From assembly GCF_009674495.1 (NCBI RefSeq), contig NZ_WKJN01000002.1:279017-343016 (forward strand): a stretch of DNA of 64,000 nt. Reading direction: 5' to 3'. Below, one piece after another: positions 36,169 to 44,987 of this stretch. The first letter of the stretch is position 1, and each line of letters begins with the position of its first letter. A program made the translations under genes and the position numbers. Under the pieces are notes generated by a model. The model saw nothing but the letters and a program-made list of their open reading frames with translations. It did not search any database and had not been told where the DNA came from. This stretch comes from Duganella alba. GTDB taxonomy: Bacteria > Pseudomonadota > Gammaproteobacteria > Burkholderiales > Burkholderiaceae_D.

Positions 36169-36985
36169 TTTCGATTTCGACCAGGCGGAGGGCCTGCGCC
36201 GCATGCTGGCCGGGGCGCAGCCCCGCATCGTCACCTTCCTGTCGGCCAATCCGCAGGACGACAAGGGCGCCATGCTGGTCAACCTGGGCGCCTCGCTGGC
36301 CCGGGCCGGCAACGACGTGCTGATCGTCGACGCCTGCGCCAGCGCCCACGGCGTGGCCTCGCGGCTCGGCGTCGACGGCGGCCACAGCCTGCTGAACGTG
36401 GCGCGCCAGGAATGCGCGCTGAACCAGGTGATCCACGCCGTGCCGCAGGGCTTTTCGGTGGCGTCGATGACCCGCGGCGCCGCGCGCTCCGGCCCGGACG
36501 AGACGCGCCGCCTGGCCAAGGCCTTCGACGTGCTGGCCAAACAGACCGGCATGGTGCTGGTTGACGGCGAGTTCGACGGCGAAGCGTTCCCGGTGCCGAT
36601 CATGGCCAGCTCGGAAATCGTGGTACAAGTTTCCAATAGCGCTACCTCGATCAAGGCTGCGTACAGTATGATTAAGCGCCTGAACCAGGAACTGGGGCGG
36701 CGGCCGTTCGGAATTCTGGTCACCGGCGCCTCTGAAGACGAAGCCCGGGTGGTTTACGATAATATGGCACAGGCAGCAAGCCGTTATCTGGCCGTCAATC
36801 TGGTGTCCATGGGGTCGGTGCCGGCGGATGAATACTTGCAACGTGCGGCGCGCTTGGGGCGCGCGGTGGTCGATGCCTTCCCGCTGGCCGGCGCTTCGGT
36901 GGCGTTTCGTCAACTGGCGGGGCGCTTCGCGCTGGCAGGCTCGCCTTCTTTCCAGACGGGGAGCGGCAACCATTTCAGTGCTTAA
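36161..36985 (+). CDS. flhG: FlhG/FleN-like MinD-family protein with degenerate P-loop
   Basis: By position and fold this is FlhG, the ParA/MinD ATPase that counts flagella with FlhF. The 274-residue protein starts DFDQAEGLRRML, the conserved FlhF-activating N-terminal motif DQAxxLR. The Walker A that should read KGGxGK[ST] is replaced by SANPQDDKGAM at residues 28-38, and the next switch region reads VDACASAHGVAS. ATP binding as in canonical FlhG is therefore doubtful. Translation starts at TTG 36161, eight bases inside flhF, with GAGGTG four bases upstream. fliA follows after 21 bases. Confidence 0.85.
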   Translation: MANFDFDQAEGLRRMLAGAQPRIVTFLSANPQDDKGAMLVNLGASLARAGNDVLIVDACASAHGVASRLGVDGGHSLLNVARQECALNQVIHAVPQGFSVASMTRGAARSGPDETRRLAKAFDVLAKQTGMVLVDGEFDGEAFPVPIMASSEIVVQVSNSATSIKAAYSMIKRLNQELGRRPFGILVTGASEDEARVVYDNMAQAASRYLAVNLVSMGSVPADEYLQRAARLGRAVVDAFPLAGASVAFRQLAGRFALAGSPSFQTGSGNHFSA

Positions 36986-37006
36986 TTATTAAAAAAAACT
37001 ATTCGA

Positions 37007-37738
37007 ATGTACACGGTAAAAGGGAAAGCGGACAAGGACACCTTGCTGACGGAGCACATGCCGTTGGTTAAGCGCCTGGCCCACCACATGAAGGCGAAAC
37101 TGCCGCCCAGCGTCGAAGTCGACGATCTGGTGCAAGCCGGAATGATCGGCCTGCTCGACGCCATCAGCCGTTACGAAGAAACCCACGGTGCGCAATTCGA
37201 AACCTATGCGGTGCTGCGCATCCGCGGCGCCATGCTGGACGAACTGCGCAACAGCGACTGGATGCCGCGCTCGCTGCGCCAGAACATGCGCAAGGTCGAA
37301 GCCGCCATGTCGACGCTGCAGCAGCGGCTGGGCCGGCCGCCGAGCGAATCGGAAGTGGCCAAGTCGCTCAAGCTGTCGCTGGCCGACTACCAGGAAATGC
37401 TGGGCGACGGCGGCGGCCACCAATTGGTGTACTACGAGGATTTCCACGACGACGACGGCAACGACAGCTTCCTCGACCGTTACGCCTCGGACGAGGACGC
37501 CGACCCGCTGCGCTCGCTGCTGGACGGCGACTTCCGCCAGGCCGTGATCGACGCCATCGACATGCTGCCCGAGCGCGAGAAGATGCTGATGGGGCTGTAC
37601 TACGAAGAGGAGCTCAACTTGAAAGAAATCGGCGCCGTGATGGGAGTATCCGAATCGCGCGTATCGCAATTGCATACGCAGGCTGTGGCGCGGCTGCGCG
37701 CCTCACTCCGGGAGCGGTCTTGGACTGGGCCAGCGTAG
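37007..37738 (+). CDS. fliA: RNA polymerase sigma-28 factor FliA
   Basis: FliA transcribes late flagellar genes. The 243-residue protein has region 2 (HMPLVKRLAHHMKAKLPPSV to YEETHGAQFETYAVLRIRGAML), region 3 with RRRLGRPPSESEVAKSL-like sequence near 105-130, and region 4 with LPEREKMLMGLYYEEELNLKEIG and a helix-turn-helix near residue 210. It is held inactive by FlgM, encoded 2.3 kb downstream. Its promoter sites in this window are TAAAGTTT-N11-GCCGTTAC before flgM and flgK. The gene's end overlaps motC by 19 bases. Confidence 0.97.
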   Translation: MYTVKGKADKDTLLTEHMPLVKRLAHHMKAKLPPSVEVDDLVQAGMIGLLDAISRYEETHGAQFETYAVLRIRGAMLDELRNSDWMPRSLRQNMRKVEAAMSTLQQRLGRPPSESEVAKSLKLSLADYQEMLGDGGGHQLVYYEDFHDDDGNDSFLDRYASDEDADPLRSLLDGDFRQAVIDAIDMLPEREKMLMGLYYEEELNLKEIGAVMGVSESRVSQLHTQAVARLRASLRERSWTGPA

Positions 37739-38466
37739 CCGGCGTCCTCCTGGCGCTGGCCGGCGTGATCGTCGGCCAGACGCTGGAGGGCGGCAAGGTC
37801 ACTTCCTTGCTGCAACCGGCGGCGTTCGCGATTGTGGTGATCGGCACCTTTGGCGCCGTGCTGCTGCAGACCCGCTTCAAAACCTTTGTGCGCGGCCTGC
37901 GCATGCTGCGGCTGGTGTTCGCGCCGCCGAAGGACAGCCGCGCCGCGCTGGCGCGCGACATCAACGCCTGGAACCTGGCGGCGCGGCGCGACGGCCTGCT
38001 GTCGCTGGAGCGCTACATGCTGTCGTCCAAGGACCAGTTCAACGTCAAGGGCCTGCGCCTGATCGTCGACGGCATCGCGCCGGAAAAGCTGCGCCAGCTG
38101 CTCGACACCGAAATCACCGCCTATGAAACGGCCGAGCGCCAGGCGGTGCGCATCTGGGAATCGGCGGCCGGCTATTCGCCCACCATCGGCATCCTGGGCG
38201 CCGTGCTGGGCCTGATCCACGTGATGGAAAACCTGACCGATCCGAGCAAGCTGGGCGCCGGCATCGCGGTGGCCTTCGTCTCGACCATCTACGGCGTCGG
38301 CCTGGCCAACCTGTTCTTCTACCCGGTCGCGAATAAATTGAAGGCGATCGTCACGCAGGCCGTGCACCAGCAGGAGATCGCGGCGGCGGTGTTCTACGAC
38401 ATCGCCACCGGCGACCACACGCGCGTCATCGACGAGCGCATCGCCACGCTGATGCGGGAGCACTGA
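37720..38466 (+). CDS. motC: Flagellar motor stator protein MotC (MotA family)
   Basis: This is the ion-channel stator A subunit of the MotCD type. The 248-residue protein has four transmembrane helices, at about 4-22, 28-48, 148-170 and 182-202. The cytoplasmic loop carries the charged residues contacting FliG, and GYSPTIGILGAVLGLIHVM contains the conserved proline for torque generation. I start at TTG 37720 (MDWASVAGVLL), inside the fliA end, because it restores the first helix and GGGAG precedes it. It is coupled to motD by one base. Confidence 0.9.
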   Translation: MDWASVAGVLLALAGVIVGQTLEGGKVTSLLQPAAFAIVVIGTFGAVLLQTRFKTFVRGLRMLRLVFAPPKDSRAALARDINAWNLAARRDGLLSLERYMLSSKDQFNVKGLRLIVDGIAPEKLRQLLDTEITAYETAERQAVRIWESAAGYSPTIGILGAVLGLIHVMENLTDPSKLGAGIAVAFVSTIYGVGLANLFFYPVANKLKAIVTQAVHQQEIAAAVFYDIATGDHTRVIDERIATLMREH

Positions 38467-38467
38467 C

Positions 38468-39241
38468 ATGCAGTACCGGCGCGCCCGCAAGAAATTCGAC
38501 GACGAACCGGAGAACCATGAGCGCTGGCTGATTTCCTACGCCGACTTCATCACGCTGCTGTTCGCCTTCTTTGTCGTCATGTATGCGATTTCGGCGGTCA
38601 ACATCGGCAAATACAAGATCTTTTCCGACGCGCTCGGCGACGCCTTCGGCGGCAAGGGCGCGGCCACGCCGATCAACACCCAGGTGCCGAACCTGCCGAT
38701 ACCCAATCCCGCGCTGAAACGCCGCACCGAACTGCTGCGCAAGGAAAAAGAGCAGATGACCAAGCTGGCGCAGGACTTGTTGTCGACCATGGCGCCGCTG
38801 GTCAAGGAAGGCAAGGTGCGGGTCACGCAGAACAGCCGCGGCGTCAGCGTCGAGATCAACGCCTCGGTGCTGTTCGATCCGGGCGAGGCGCGCCTGATGC
38901 CGGAATCGGTGGAGGCGCTGCGCGCCGTCGCCAGCCTGCTCAAGGCCGACAGCCACAGCGTGCAGGTGGAAGGGCATACCGACAACCAGCCGATCGCCAA
39001 TCCCCGTTATCCGTCCAACTGGGAACTGTCGGCGGTGCGCGCCAGCAGCGTGGTGCGGCTGTTCATCGACGCCGGCGTGGCGCCGGAGCGGCTGACGGCG
39101 GTGGGCTTCAGCGCCAACCAGCCGGTGGCCGGCAACGACACGGCGCAAGGCCGCGCACGCAATCGCCGCGTGGCGGTGACGATACTGTCGGGGATACCTG
39201 ATCCTGCCACCGAACTGCCGACAGTGCTGCCGGCGCAGTAA
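38468..39241 (+). CDS. motD: Flagellar motor stator protein MotD (MotB family)
   Basis: This is the peptidoglycan-anchored stator B subunit. The 257-residue protein has one transmembrane helix (about 25-45) starting with SYADFITLLFAFFVVMYA, where D26 is the proton-binding aspartate. A plug/linker follows, then a C-terminal OmpA-like peptidoglycan-binding domain (about 125-250) with VEGHTDNQPI and NWELSAVRASSVV. It closes the flhF-flhG-fliA-motC-motD transcription unit. A second stator set (motAB) may exist elsewhere in the genome. Confidence 0.94.
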   Translation: MQYRRARKKFDDEPENHERWLISYADFITLLFAFFVVMYAISAVNIGKYKIFSDALGDAFGGKGAATPINTQVPNLPIPNPALKRRTELLRKEKEQMTKLAQDLLSTMAPLVKEGKVRVTQNSRGVSVEINASVLFDPGEARLMPESVEALRAVASLLKADSHSVQVEGHTDNQPIANPRYPSNWELSAVRASSVVRLFIDAGVAPERLTAVGFSANQPVAGNDTAQGRARNRRVAVTILSGIPDPATELPTVLPAQ

Positions 39242-39257
39242 AGATCAGTCTGAAGTC

Positions 39258-39734
39258 TTAGCCGGCGAGGAAGCCGCGGCTGCGCGGCAGGGAGGTGGTG
39301 ACGCCGCCCGGGCCGTAGAAATTATTGTTGGTCGAACCCGCCGGACGCAAGGCTTGCAGCGCATCCTGGGTGTGTCCCATCTGCTTGTTGATCAGCATGC
39401 CGTTGACGCGGTTCAGTTCCTTGGCGTCGCGCGTGTGCTGCAGCAGCGCCGACCACAGGGTGGCCGATTCGTCGCGCGCCTCGCCGCTGGCGGCGATCCA
39501 TGCGTCCATGCCGGCTTCCTCGGCGGGAAAGCCGCATTTGCCCAGCGAGCGGTGACGTTGCGCGGATAACAGGGTCATTTGCGTGACCAGCGCGGTTTTG
39601 CGGGTGGTAACGGCCGGCAGGCCTTCCATATCCGCCGCCACCAGCAGTTGCTGCTCCTGGCGCAGCACATCGAGCAGGGTTGCCATGATGTGTTCTTCTT
39701 CGCGCAGGCTGTTCAGCGGGGTGACGGTGGTCAT
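39258..39734 (-). CDS. flgN: Flagellar export chaperone FlgN
   Basis: FlgN is the cytoplasmic chaperone for the hook-filament junction proteins FlgK and FlgL. The 158-residue product begins MTTVTPLNSLREEEHIMATLLDVL and is mostly helical, with the conserved LxxEQxxLxxxD-type segment LLDVLRQEQQLLVAADMEGL and a C-terminal NRVNGMLINKQMGHTQDALQAL. The C-terminal tail is Gly/Ser-rich. It follows flgM by seven bases, under the same sigma-28 promoter. The frame is open to 39791 but the ATG at 39734 gives the family N-terminus. Confidence 0.93.
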   Translation of the reverse strand: MTTVTPLNSLREEEHIMATLLDVLRQEQQLLVAADMEGLPAVTTRKTALVTQMTLLSAQRHRSLGKCGFPAEEAGMDAWIAASGEARDESATLWSALLQHTRDAKELNRVNGMLINKQMGHTQDALQALRPAGSTNNNFYGPGGVTTSLPRSRGFLAG

Positions 39735-39741
39735 GATTATC

Positions 39742-40059
39742 CTATCGTTTTCTTGAGTGCAGCAGATCCTTGACGGTATCCAGCAAGCCATCCGCTACTT
39801 TTTCCGAGTTGACCTGGAACTGGCCATCGGCGATTGCCAATTTGATGCGTTCGACTTTCTTGGTGTCGAACACCGCGTTGGCGCCGCTGGCCGAACTGGC
39901 CGCCATCGCCTGCCCTTGCGAGGACAGGCGCACATTATCCGAGGCGACATTCGCCGGCGCCGCTTCCGCTGCCTTGTCGGCGCCACGCGCGGTGGCGCCG
40001 GTGGCGGCAGGCGTTGACGGCAAGCCTGGCGTGCTCTTGAGTGTATCGTTAATTTTCAC
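39742..40059 (-). CDS. flgM: Anti-sigma-28 factor FlgM
   Basis: FlgM binds FliA until the hook is finished, then is exported through the flagellar gate. The 105-residue protein has a disordered N-terminal half and the conserved sigma-binding C-terminal helices VERIKLAIADGQFQVNSEKVADGLL. The start codon is GTG (40059) with AGGAAA seven bases upstream. A sigma-28 promoter lies 48 bases further up, so FliA drives its own inhibitor. Confidence 0.95.
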   Translation of the reverse strand: MKINDTLKSTPGLPSTPAATGATARGADKAAEAAPANVASDNVRLSSQGQAMAASSASGANAVFDTKKVERIKLAIADGQFQVNSEKVADGLLDTVKDLLHSRKR

Positions 40060-40106
40060 AGCATTTCCTTCTCAGCTAGGAGTACGAAACTCCGGGATCT
40101 GAGTCG

Positions 40107-40133
40107 GTAACGGCGATTCGCTCGTAAACTTTA
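40107..40133 (-). promoter_or_regulatory. Sigma-28 (FliA) promoter of flgM-flgN
   Basis: On the minus strand TAAAGTTT (40133-40126) and GCCGTTAC (40114-40107) are separated by 11 bp, matching the FliA consensus TAAAGTTT-N11-GCCGATAA except for two bases of the -10. The same two hexamer-extended elements occur before flgK, which supports both calls. Confidence 0.88.
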
Positions 40134-40167
40134 GCCGGATGGGCCCGACTATCGCTCAAACTATGGA

Positions 40168-40872
40168 TCAAAACGCCACCTCCACCATGCCGCCATTCTT
40201 GGCAATGCCGGTGATCTGCTGGCCATTGCCGGTTTTTACCTGGACCACCTGGCCGTCGCCGGCCGTGCTCATCGCGCGGCCCTCGGCCGAGACGCTGAAA
40301 CCGTTGCCGCTCGATACCAGCCGCACCAGTTGGCCGGACTGCACCACCGGCTTGCTGCGCAAGGTGTCGAGGCGCAAAGGCGTTCCTGGCGGCAACGACA
40401 CCGTGGCGCTGCGGCCGATCACCTGGCTGGCGTCGGTCGCTATGCCTGGCGGCAACATTGTCAGATCGCCCTTGAGCACCGTCAACTGGTTGGCGTCGAT
40501 CGGCTGGCCCTGGATCAGCGGCGCGGCGGCAGCGAGGTATTCGCCCACCACCGTCACGTTGGCTTGAATATATACCGTCCACGTCGCGGGTGTCGCACAG
40601 CGCACGCCGACCGTGGTTTTGCCCCAGGCGCGGGCGCCGGGCATGAAGAACGCTTGCGGCGCGGGGCAGGCGGCCAGATTGATGCGGGGATCGATGGCGC
40701 CGACGGTGACCGTCACCTGGCCCGGCAGGCCGCCGGCCTGCAGCTGCAGGAATTCCGCGACCGTGCTTTTGATGGCGGCGATGTCCTGGCGGCCGCCCTG
40801 GGCGGCAGCGGTGCCGATGCTGGCGCTGAGTGCGGCAGCCAACAGCGCGGTAGTGAGCAGACGTGGTTTCAT
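40168..40872 (-). CDS. flgA: P-ring assembly chaperone FlgA
   Basis: FlgA assists FlgI assembly into the periplasmic P ring. The 234-residue protein has a Sec signal peptide (MKPRLLTTALLAAALSAS, cleavage expected after about residue 27), a beta-clip/SAF domain with LTVLKGDLTMLPPG and a C-terminal domain ending GIAKNGGMVEVAF. The first ATG after the divergent flgB promoter region (40872) is used. It is codirectional with flgM-flgN, which have their own promoter downstream. Confidence 0.93.
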   Translation of the reverse strand: MKPRLLTTALLAAALSASIGTAAAQGGRQDIAAIKSTVAEFLQLQAGGLPGQVTVTVGAIDPRINLAACPAPQAFFMPGARAWGKTTVGVRCATPATWTVYIQANVTVVGEYLAAAAPLIQGQPIDANQLTVLKGDLTMLPPGIATDASQVIGRSATVSLPPGTPLRLDTLRSKPVVQSGQLVRLVSSGNGFSVSAEGRAMSTAGDGQVVQVKTGNGQQITGIAKNGGMVEVAF

Positions 40873-41026
40873 GGTCGTGGTTTCCCGTTCAATGCTGCCA
40901 TCATAGTCTGGCGGCCTGAACTTGAAGCGTTGAATAAGGCGGGAAAAACGGGGCTTATTGCCCGATGGTGGCGGCAGGCAACTCCGTATCATCGATCCTG
41001 TCATCAATGTGGAAAGGGAGCGCATC
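40873..41026. promoter_or_regulatory. Divergent flgA / flgB promoter region
   Basis: These 154 bp separate divergent flgA and flgB and must contain promoters for both early flagellar units. I see AAAGGGAG as the flgB ribosome-binding site. No sigma-28 site and no unambiguous sigma-54 site was found, so the control is likely through the master regulator and vegetative sigma factor; this is inference. Confidence 0.5.
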
Positions 41027-41455
41027 ATGCTCGGCAACAAGTTAGACGATTATTTTCGTTTCAATGAAACCTCACTGAGCCTGCGGTCGCAGCGCCAGTC
41101 GGTGCTCGCCTCCAATATTGCCAACGCGGACACCCCGAACTACAAGGCGCGCGATATCGACTTCAGCAGCGCCATGCAGGCAGCGCTGGACAAGGCCAAT
41201 CCGAACGCCCAGCAGACCCTGGCCACCACCGCCGCCAGGCATTACCCCAACCCCCTGCAAGACGCCGGTACGCTGGCCGACGGCACGCCGCTGCTGTACC
41301 GCGGCGTGATTCAGGGCGCGGTGGACGGCAACACGGTCGACATGGACGTCGAGCGCAACCAGTTTGCCGACAACGGCATCCGTTATGAGGCCGGGATCAC
41401 CGCGATCAACGGCCAGATCAAATCGATGCTGGCGGCGATCCAGTCCGGGAGCTGA
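41027..41455 (+). CDS. flgB: Flagellar proximal rod protein FlgB
   Basis: FlgB is the first rod protein above the MS ring. The 142-residue product starts [21 protein letters not shown] and has the rod-protein motif [19 protein letters not shown] near residue 30 and C-terminal heptads. Start 41027 has AAAGGGAG upstream. It heads the flgBCDEFGHIJ operon, with short gaps between all members. Confidence 0.95.
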   Translation: MLGNKLDDYFRFNETSLSLRSQRQSVLASNIANADTPNYKARDIDFSSAMQAALDKANPNAQQTLATTAARHYPNPLQDAGTLADGTPLLYRGVIQGAVDGNTVDMDVERNQFADNGIRYEAGITAINGQIKSMLAAIQSGS

Positions 41456-41457
41456 TC

Positions 41458-41868
41458 ATGTCACTGTTTAATATTTTCAATGTTTCCGGTTCGGCCATGA
41501 GCGCGCAGTCGCAGCGGCTCAACGTGGTGGCCTCCAACCTGGCCAATGCCGACAGCGCCACCAGCGCCAGCGGCGAAGCCTACCGCGCGCGCCAGGTGGT
41601 GTTCGAGGCGACCACGCCGACCAACGGCGGCGCCTCCACCGGCGTGCGGGTCAAGCAGGTGGTGGAAGACCAGTCGCCGATGAAGATGGTGTACGACCCC
41701 AAGCATCCGGGCGCCGACGAAAACGGCTATGTGACCATGCCCAACGTCAATGTGGTCGATGAGATGGTCAATATGCTGTCGGCCTCGCGCTCGTACCAGA
41801 ACAATGTAGAAACCATGAATGCGGCGAAAACGCTGCTGTTGAAAACCCTGACCATTGGTCAAACGTAA
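41458..41868 (+). CDS. flgC: Flagellar proximal rod protein FlgC
   Basis: FlgC forms the proximal rod with FlgB and FlgF. The 136-residue product has the N-terminal rod motif [30 protein letters not shown] and the C-terminal [24 protein letters not shown]. It begins two bases after the flgB stop. Confidence 0.96.
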   Translation: MSLFNIFNVSGSAMSAQSQRLNVVASNLANADSATSASGEAYRARQVVFEATTPTNGGASTGVRVKQVVEDQSPMKMVYDPKHPGADENGYVTMPNVNVVDEMVNMLSASRSYQNNVETMNAAKTLLLKTLTIGQT

Positions 41869-41881
41869 ATAAGAGGCCATC

Positions 41882-42583
41882 ATGACCGTTAGCGGAGTGT
41901 TTGACACGCCAGTTGCAGCGCCAGTCAATACCACCAACACCAGCAGCACCAGCACGACCACCGACGCCACCCAGGCGGATCAGGACAAGTTCATGAAGCT
42001 GCTGGTGACGCAGCTGCAGAACCAGGATCCGCTGAGCCCGATGGACAATGCCGCCATGACCAGCCAGCTGGCCCAGCTGTCGACCGTGACCGGCATCAAC
42101 AAGGTCAACGCCACGCTGGAATCGCTGCGCACCGACATCGCCAGCTCGCAGTCGTCCAGCGCGATCAACCTGATCGGCAAGGGCGTGCTGGTGGAAGGCA
42201 AGGGCATCCAGCTCAACAGCTCGACCGCCGACGACGGCACCGTGACCAACTCCAGCGTGTTCGGCGTCGACCTGCCGTCGGACTCGGAGGCGGTCAGCAT
42301 CTCGATCCAGGACAGCAGCGGCAAGACCGTGCGCACCATGAGCATGACCAACGCCGAGGCCGGCACCTACCCGATCACCTGGGACGGCACCAAGGACGAC
42401 AAGAGCATGGCGGCGGCCGGCAACTACACCTTCACCGTCACCGCCACCACCGCCGGCAGCGCCCTGACGGCGACGCCGTTGCAGCTGGCGGCGGTGGCCA
42501 GCGTGTCGACCGGCAGCGGCGGCGTCAAACTGAATACCTCGCTCGGGCACTTCGCCATGAGCGACATCAAAGAAGTTCTGTAA
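41882..42583 (+). CDS. flgD: Flagellar hook-capping protein FlgD
   Basis: FlgD forms the scaffold cap for hook polymerisation and is removed later. The 233-residue protein has the conserved N-terminal export and cap region with QDKFMKLLVTQLQNQDPLSPMDNAAM (about 37-60), then a Tudor-like and FlgD-Ig-like domain (about 110-200) including YPITWDGTKDDKSMAAAGNYTF. Length is normal. Confidence 0.95.
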   Translation: MTVSGVFDTPVAAPVNTTNTSSTSTTTDATQADQDKFMKLLVTQLQNQDPLSPMDNAAMTSQLAQLSTVTGINKVNATLESLRTDIASSQSSSAINLIGKGVLVEGKGIQLNSSTADDGTVTNSSVFGVDLPSDSEAVSISIQDSSGKTVRTMSMTNAEAGTYPITWDGTKDDKSMAAAGNYTFTVTATTAGSALTATPLQLAAVASVSTGSGGVKLNTSLGHFAMSDIKEVL

Positions 42584-42608
42584 GCAGTCATTACCATAGG
42601 GGAATACC

Positions 42609-44165
42609 ATGTTCCAACAAGGACTGAGCGGCTTGAATGCTGCATCCAAATCGCTGGACGTCATTGGCAACAACATCGCCAATGCCAGCACCGTGGGCTT
42701 CAAGAGTTCGCAGGCGCAGTTTGCCGACCTGTACGCCAACTCGCTGAATGGCGTATCGGGCAACAACGCCGGTATCGGTGTGTCGGTGTCCAAACTGGCG
42801 CAGCAATTCACGCAGGGAAATATCGAGTCGAGCAGCAATCCGCTCGACGTGGCGATCAACGGCGGCGGCTTCTTCCGCCTGGTGGTCAACGGCGCGGTCG
42901 AATACTCGCGCAACGGCCAGTTCCACGAAGACGCCAACCACACCCTGGTCAACGCCCAGGGCGCCGTGCTGACCGGCTACCTGTCGAACAAGGCCGGCGT
43001 GATCCAGATGGGCGCGCCGGTGCCGCTGACGCTGGACAAGTCGGACCTGAAACCGGTCGAGACCACCACCGCCAGCTTCGCGATGAATCTGAGCTCGGCT
43101 GAAAAAGTGCCGGCCACCGTGCCGTTCGACGCCAACGATCCGACCAGCTACAACACCCGCAGCGACACCAACGTCTACGACAGCCTGGGCACGTCGCACA
43201 TCATGACCACCTACTACGTCAAGACCGACGCCAACACCTGGGACGTGTACAGCTCGGCCGATGGCAAGGAAGTGGTGTCGGCCGGCGTGGTGGCCTCGAT
43301 CGCCATCGACCAGACCGTGACCGATGCCCGCACCGCCTACAACGATGCGGTGCGCACCACGCCGCCGGTGGCGTCCGACATCGCCGCTGCCGCCTACAAC
43401 TACGCCAGCGCGGCCTACAACTCGATGCTGACCGCCGCCAGCGTGCCGCCGGCCAACGCCTCGCAGGACCAGCTGGACGCCCTGACCGCCGCCTTCGGCG
43501 CGCTCGATCCGACCGGCAGCCAGGCGATCACCGGCATGACCCCGGACGACATCAACGCCAAGCTGGCCTCGGCCCTGAATGTGCCGGCGGTAAAGAGCGG
43601 CACGCTGCTGTTCACCAAGAGCGGCGCGCTGGACCCGGAGGCGATGGCGCAGCTGCCCGTGCCGCAGACCCTGCCGTTCCAGATCTCGCTGCCGATCTTC
43701 CCCGACACCGGCGCGCAGCAGCCGATGACGATCGCCACCTCGTTCGACAACATCACCCAGTACGGCAGCGTCACCAACCCGCAGCCGGCCACCCAGAACG
43801 GCTATTCGGCCGGTTCGTGGCAGCGTTACTCGATCGATGAGAACGGCGTGATCCTGGGCCAGTACAGCAACGGCAAGTCGCGTCCGATGGGCCAGATCGC
43901 CATGGCCAACTTCGCCAGCGTCGATGGCCTGACGCCACTGGGCAACAATGCCTGGGCGGAAAGCTCGTCGTCGGGTCCTCCGGTCGTGGGCGTGCCGAAC
44001 GCCGGCTCGATGGGCCAGCTGCGCTCGAGCGCGGTGGAAACCTCGAACACCGACCTGACGGCCGAACTGGTCAACATGATCACCGCGCAGCGCGTCTACC
44101 AGGCCAACTCGCAGACCATCAAGACCGAGGACTCGATCCTGCAGACGCTGGTGAACCTGCGCTGA
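42609..44165 (+). CDS. flgE: Flagellar hook protein FlgE with Ala-rich insertion
   Basis: FlgE polymerises into the hook. The 518-residue protein has the N-terminal D0/D1 motifs ASKSLDVIGNNIANASTVGFKSS and GNIESSSNPLDVAINGGGFFR, and the C-terminal NTDLTAELVNMITAQRVYQANSQTI. Enterobacterial FlgE is about 400 residues. Most of the extra length is an Ala/Pro-rich, helix-prone segment at about residues 233-328 (DARTAYNDAVRTTPP onward), inserted between the WDVYSSADGK strand and GTLLFTKSGAL. It lies in the surface-exposed D2/D3 part, where variation is tolerated. Confidence 0.95.
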   Translation: MFQQGLSGLNAASKSLDVIGNNIANASTVGFKSSQAQFADLYANSLNGVSGNNAGIGVSVSKLAQQFTQGNIESSSNPLDVAINGGGFFRLVVNGAVEYSRNGQFHEDANHTLVNAQGAVLTGYLSNKAGVIQMGAPVPLTLDKSDLKPVETTTASFAMNLSSAEKVPATVPFDANDPTSYNTRSDTNVYDSLGTSHIMTTYYVKTDANTWDVYSSADGKEVVSAGVVASIAIDQTVTDARTAYNDAVRTTPPVASDIAAAAYNYASAAYNSMLTAASVPPANASQDQLDALTAAFGALDPTGSQAITGMTPDDINAKLASALNVPAVKSGTLLFTKSGALDPEAMAQLPVPQTLPFQISLPIFPDTGAQQPMTIATSFDNITQYGSVTNPQPATQNGYSAGSWQRYSIDENGVILGQYSNGKSRPMGQIAMANFASVDGLTPLGNNAWAESSSSGPPVVGVPNAGSMGQLRSSAVETSNTDLTAELVNMITAQRVYQANSQTIKTEDSILQTLVNLR

Positions 44166-44176
44166 TGAGGTAAATC

Positions 44177-44917
44177 ATGGACCGCCTCGTCTATACCGCG
44201 ATGACCGGCGCCCGGCACGTGATGGAGCAGCAAGCCACCGTGTCGAACAACCTGGCCAACGCCACCACCACCGGCTTCCGCGCCCAGCTCGACACGTTCC
44301 GCGCGGTGCCGGTGGTGTCCGAGGGCTTGCCGACGCGCGCCTTCGTGGTCGACTCCACGGTCGGCACCGACTTCCGCTCCGGGCCGATCGAGACCACCGG
44401 CCGGCCGCTCGACATCGCCATCCGCGACCAGGGCATGATCGCGGTGCAGTCGGCCGACGGTTCGGAAGCCTACACCCGCAACGGCAGCCTGAAGATCACC
44501 GAGAACGGCATCCTGCAGACCACCAGCGGGCAGACGGTGATCGGCGACGGCGGGCCGATCGCGGTGCCGCCGGACACCAAGATCACCATCGCCAGCGACG
44601 GCACCATCAGCGTGATGGACGACAACTACGCGCCGGGGCCGGCCAACGTCCTCGGCCGTATCAAGCTGGTCAATCCGGACACCAAGACGCTGCTGCGCGG
44701 CGACGACGGCCTGTTCCGCCAGGCCGACGGCACGCCGGCCCAGGCCGACGCCAACGTGCGCGTGGTCGACGGCGCGGTGGAGGGCAGCAATGTCAATCCG
44801 GTCGATTCCATGGTCAACATGATCAGTCTGGCCAGGCAGTTCGAGATGCAAATGAGCCTGATGAAGAACGCCGAGAATAACGCCGCAAAAGCCACCCAGA
44901 TCCTCGCTTTGAGTTGA
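44177..44917 (+). CDS. flgF: Flagellar rod protein FlgF
   Basis: FlgF is a proximal rod component linking FlgC to FlgG. The 246-residue protein begins MDRLVYTAMTGARHVMEQQATVSNN and has NNLANATTTGFRAQLDTF, DIAIRDQGMIAVQ and the C-terminal NVNPVDSMVNMISLARQFEMQMSLM. The ATG has GAGG upstream. A 70-base gap with a hairpin separates it from flgG. Confidence 0.95.
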   Translation: MDRLVYTAMTGARHVMEQQATVSNNLANATTTGFRAQLDTFRAVPVVSEGLPTRAFVVDSTVGTDFRSGPIETTGRPLDIAIRDQGMIAVQSADGSEAYTRNGSLKITENGILQTTSGQTVIGDGGPIAVPPDTKITIASDGTISVMDDNYAPGPANVLGRIKLVNPDTKTLLRGDDGLFRQADGTPAQADANVRVVDGAVEGSNVNPVDSMVNMISLARQFEMQMSLMKNAENNAAKATQILALS

Positions 44918-44932
44918 TGCACTCTCCCGCAT

Positions 44933-44975
44933 AATGCTGGCATGGGATGAACAGGTTTGATGTTCGTCCGGCATT
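44933..44975 (+). other. Hairpin in the flgF-flgG gap
   Basis: GGATGAACA (44945-44953) pairs with TGTTCGTCC (44961-44969), nine pairs with one G-U, around a seven-base loop. AATGC (44933-44937) and GCATT (44971-44975) can extend the stem. It is the largest gap inside flgBCDEFGHIJ and lies just before the flgG ribosome-binding site, so it may tune the ratio of proximal to distal rod proteins. That role is inferred. Confidence 0.5.
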
Positions 44976-44987
44976 GGGAGAAGCAAC

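Noticed and set aside
34681..36723. Minus-strand 680-codon frame opposite flhF and flhG
   Set aside because: flhF and flhG are unmistakable on the plus strand; the antisense product has shadow composition.
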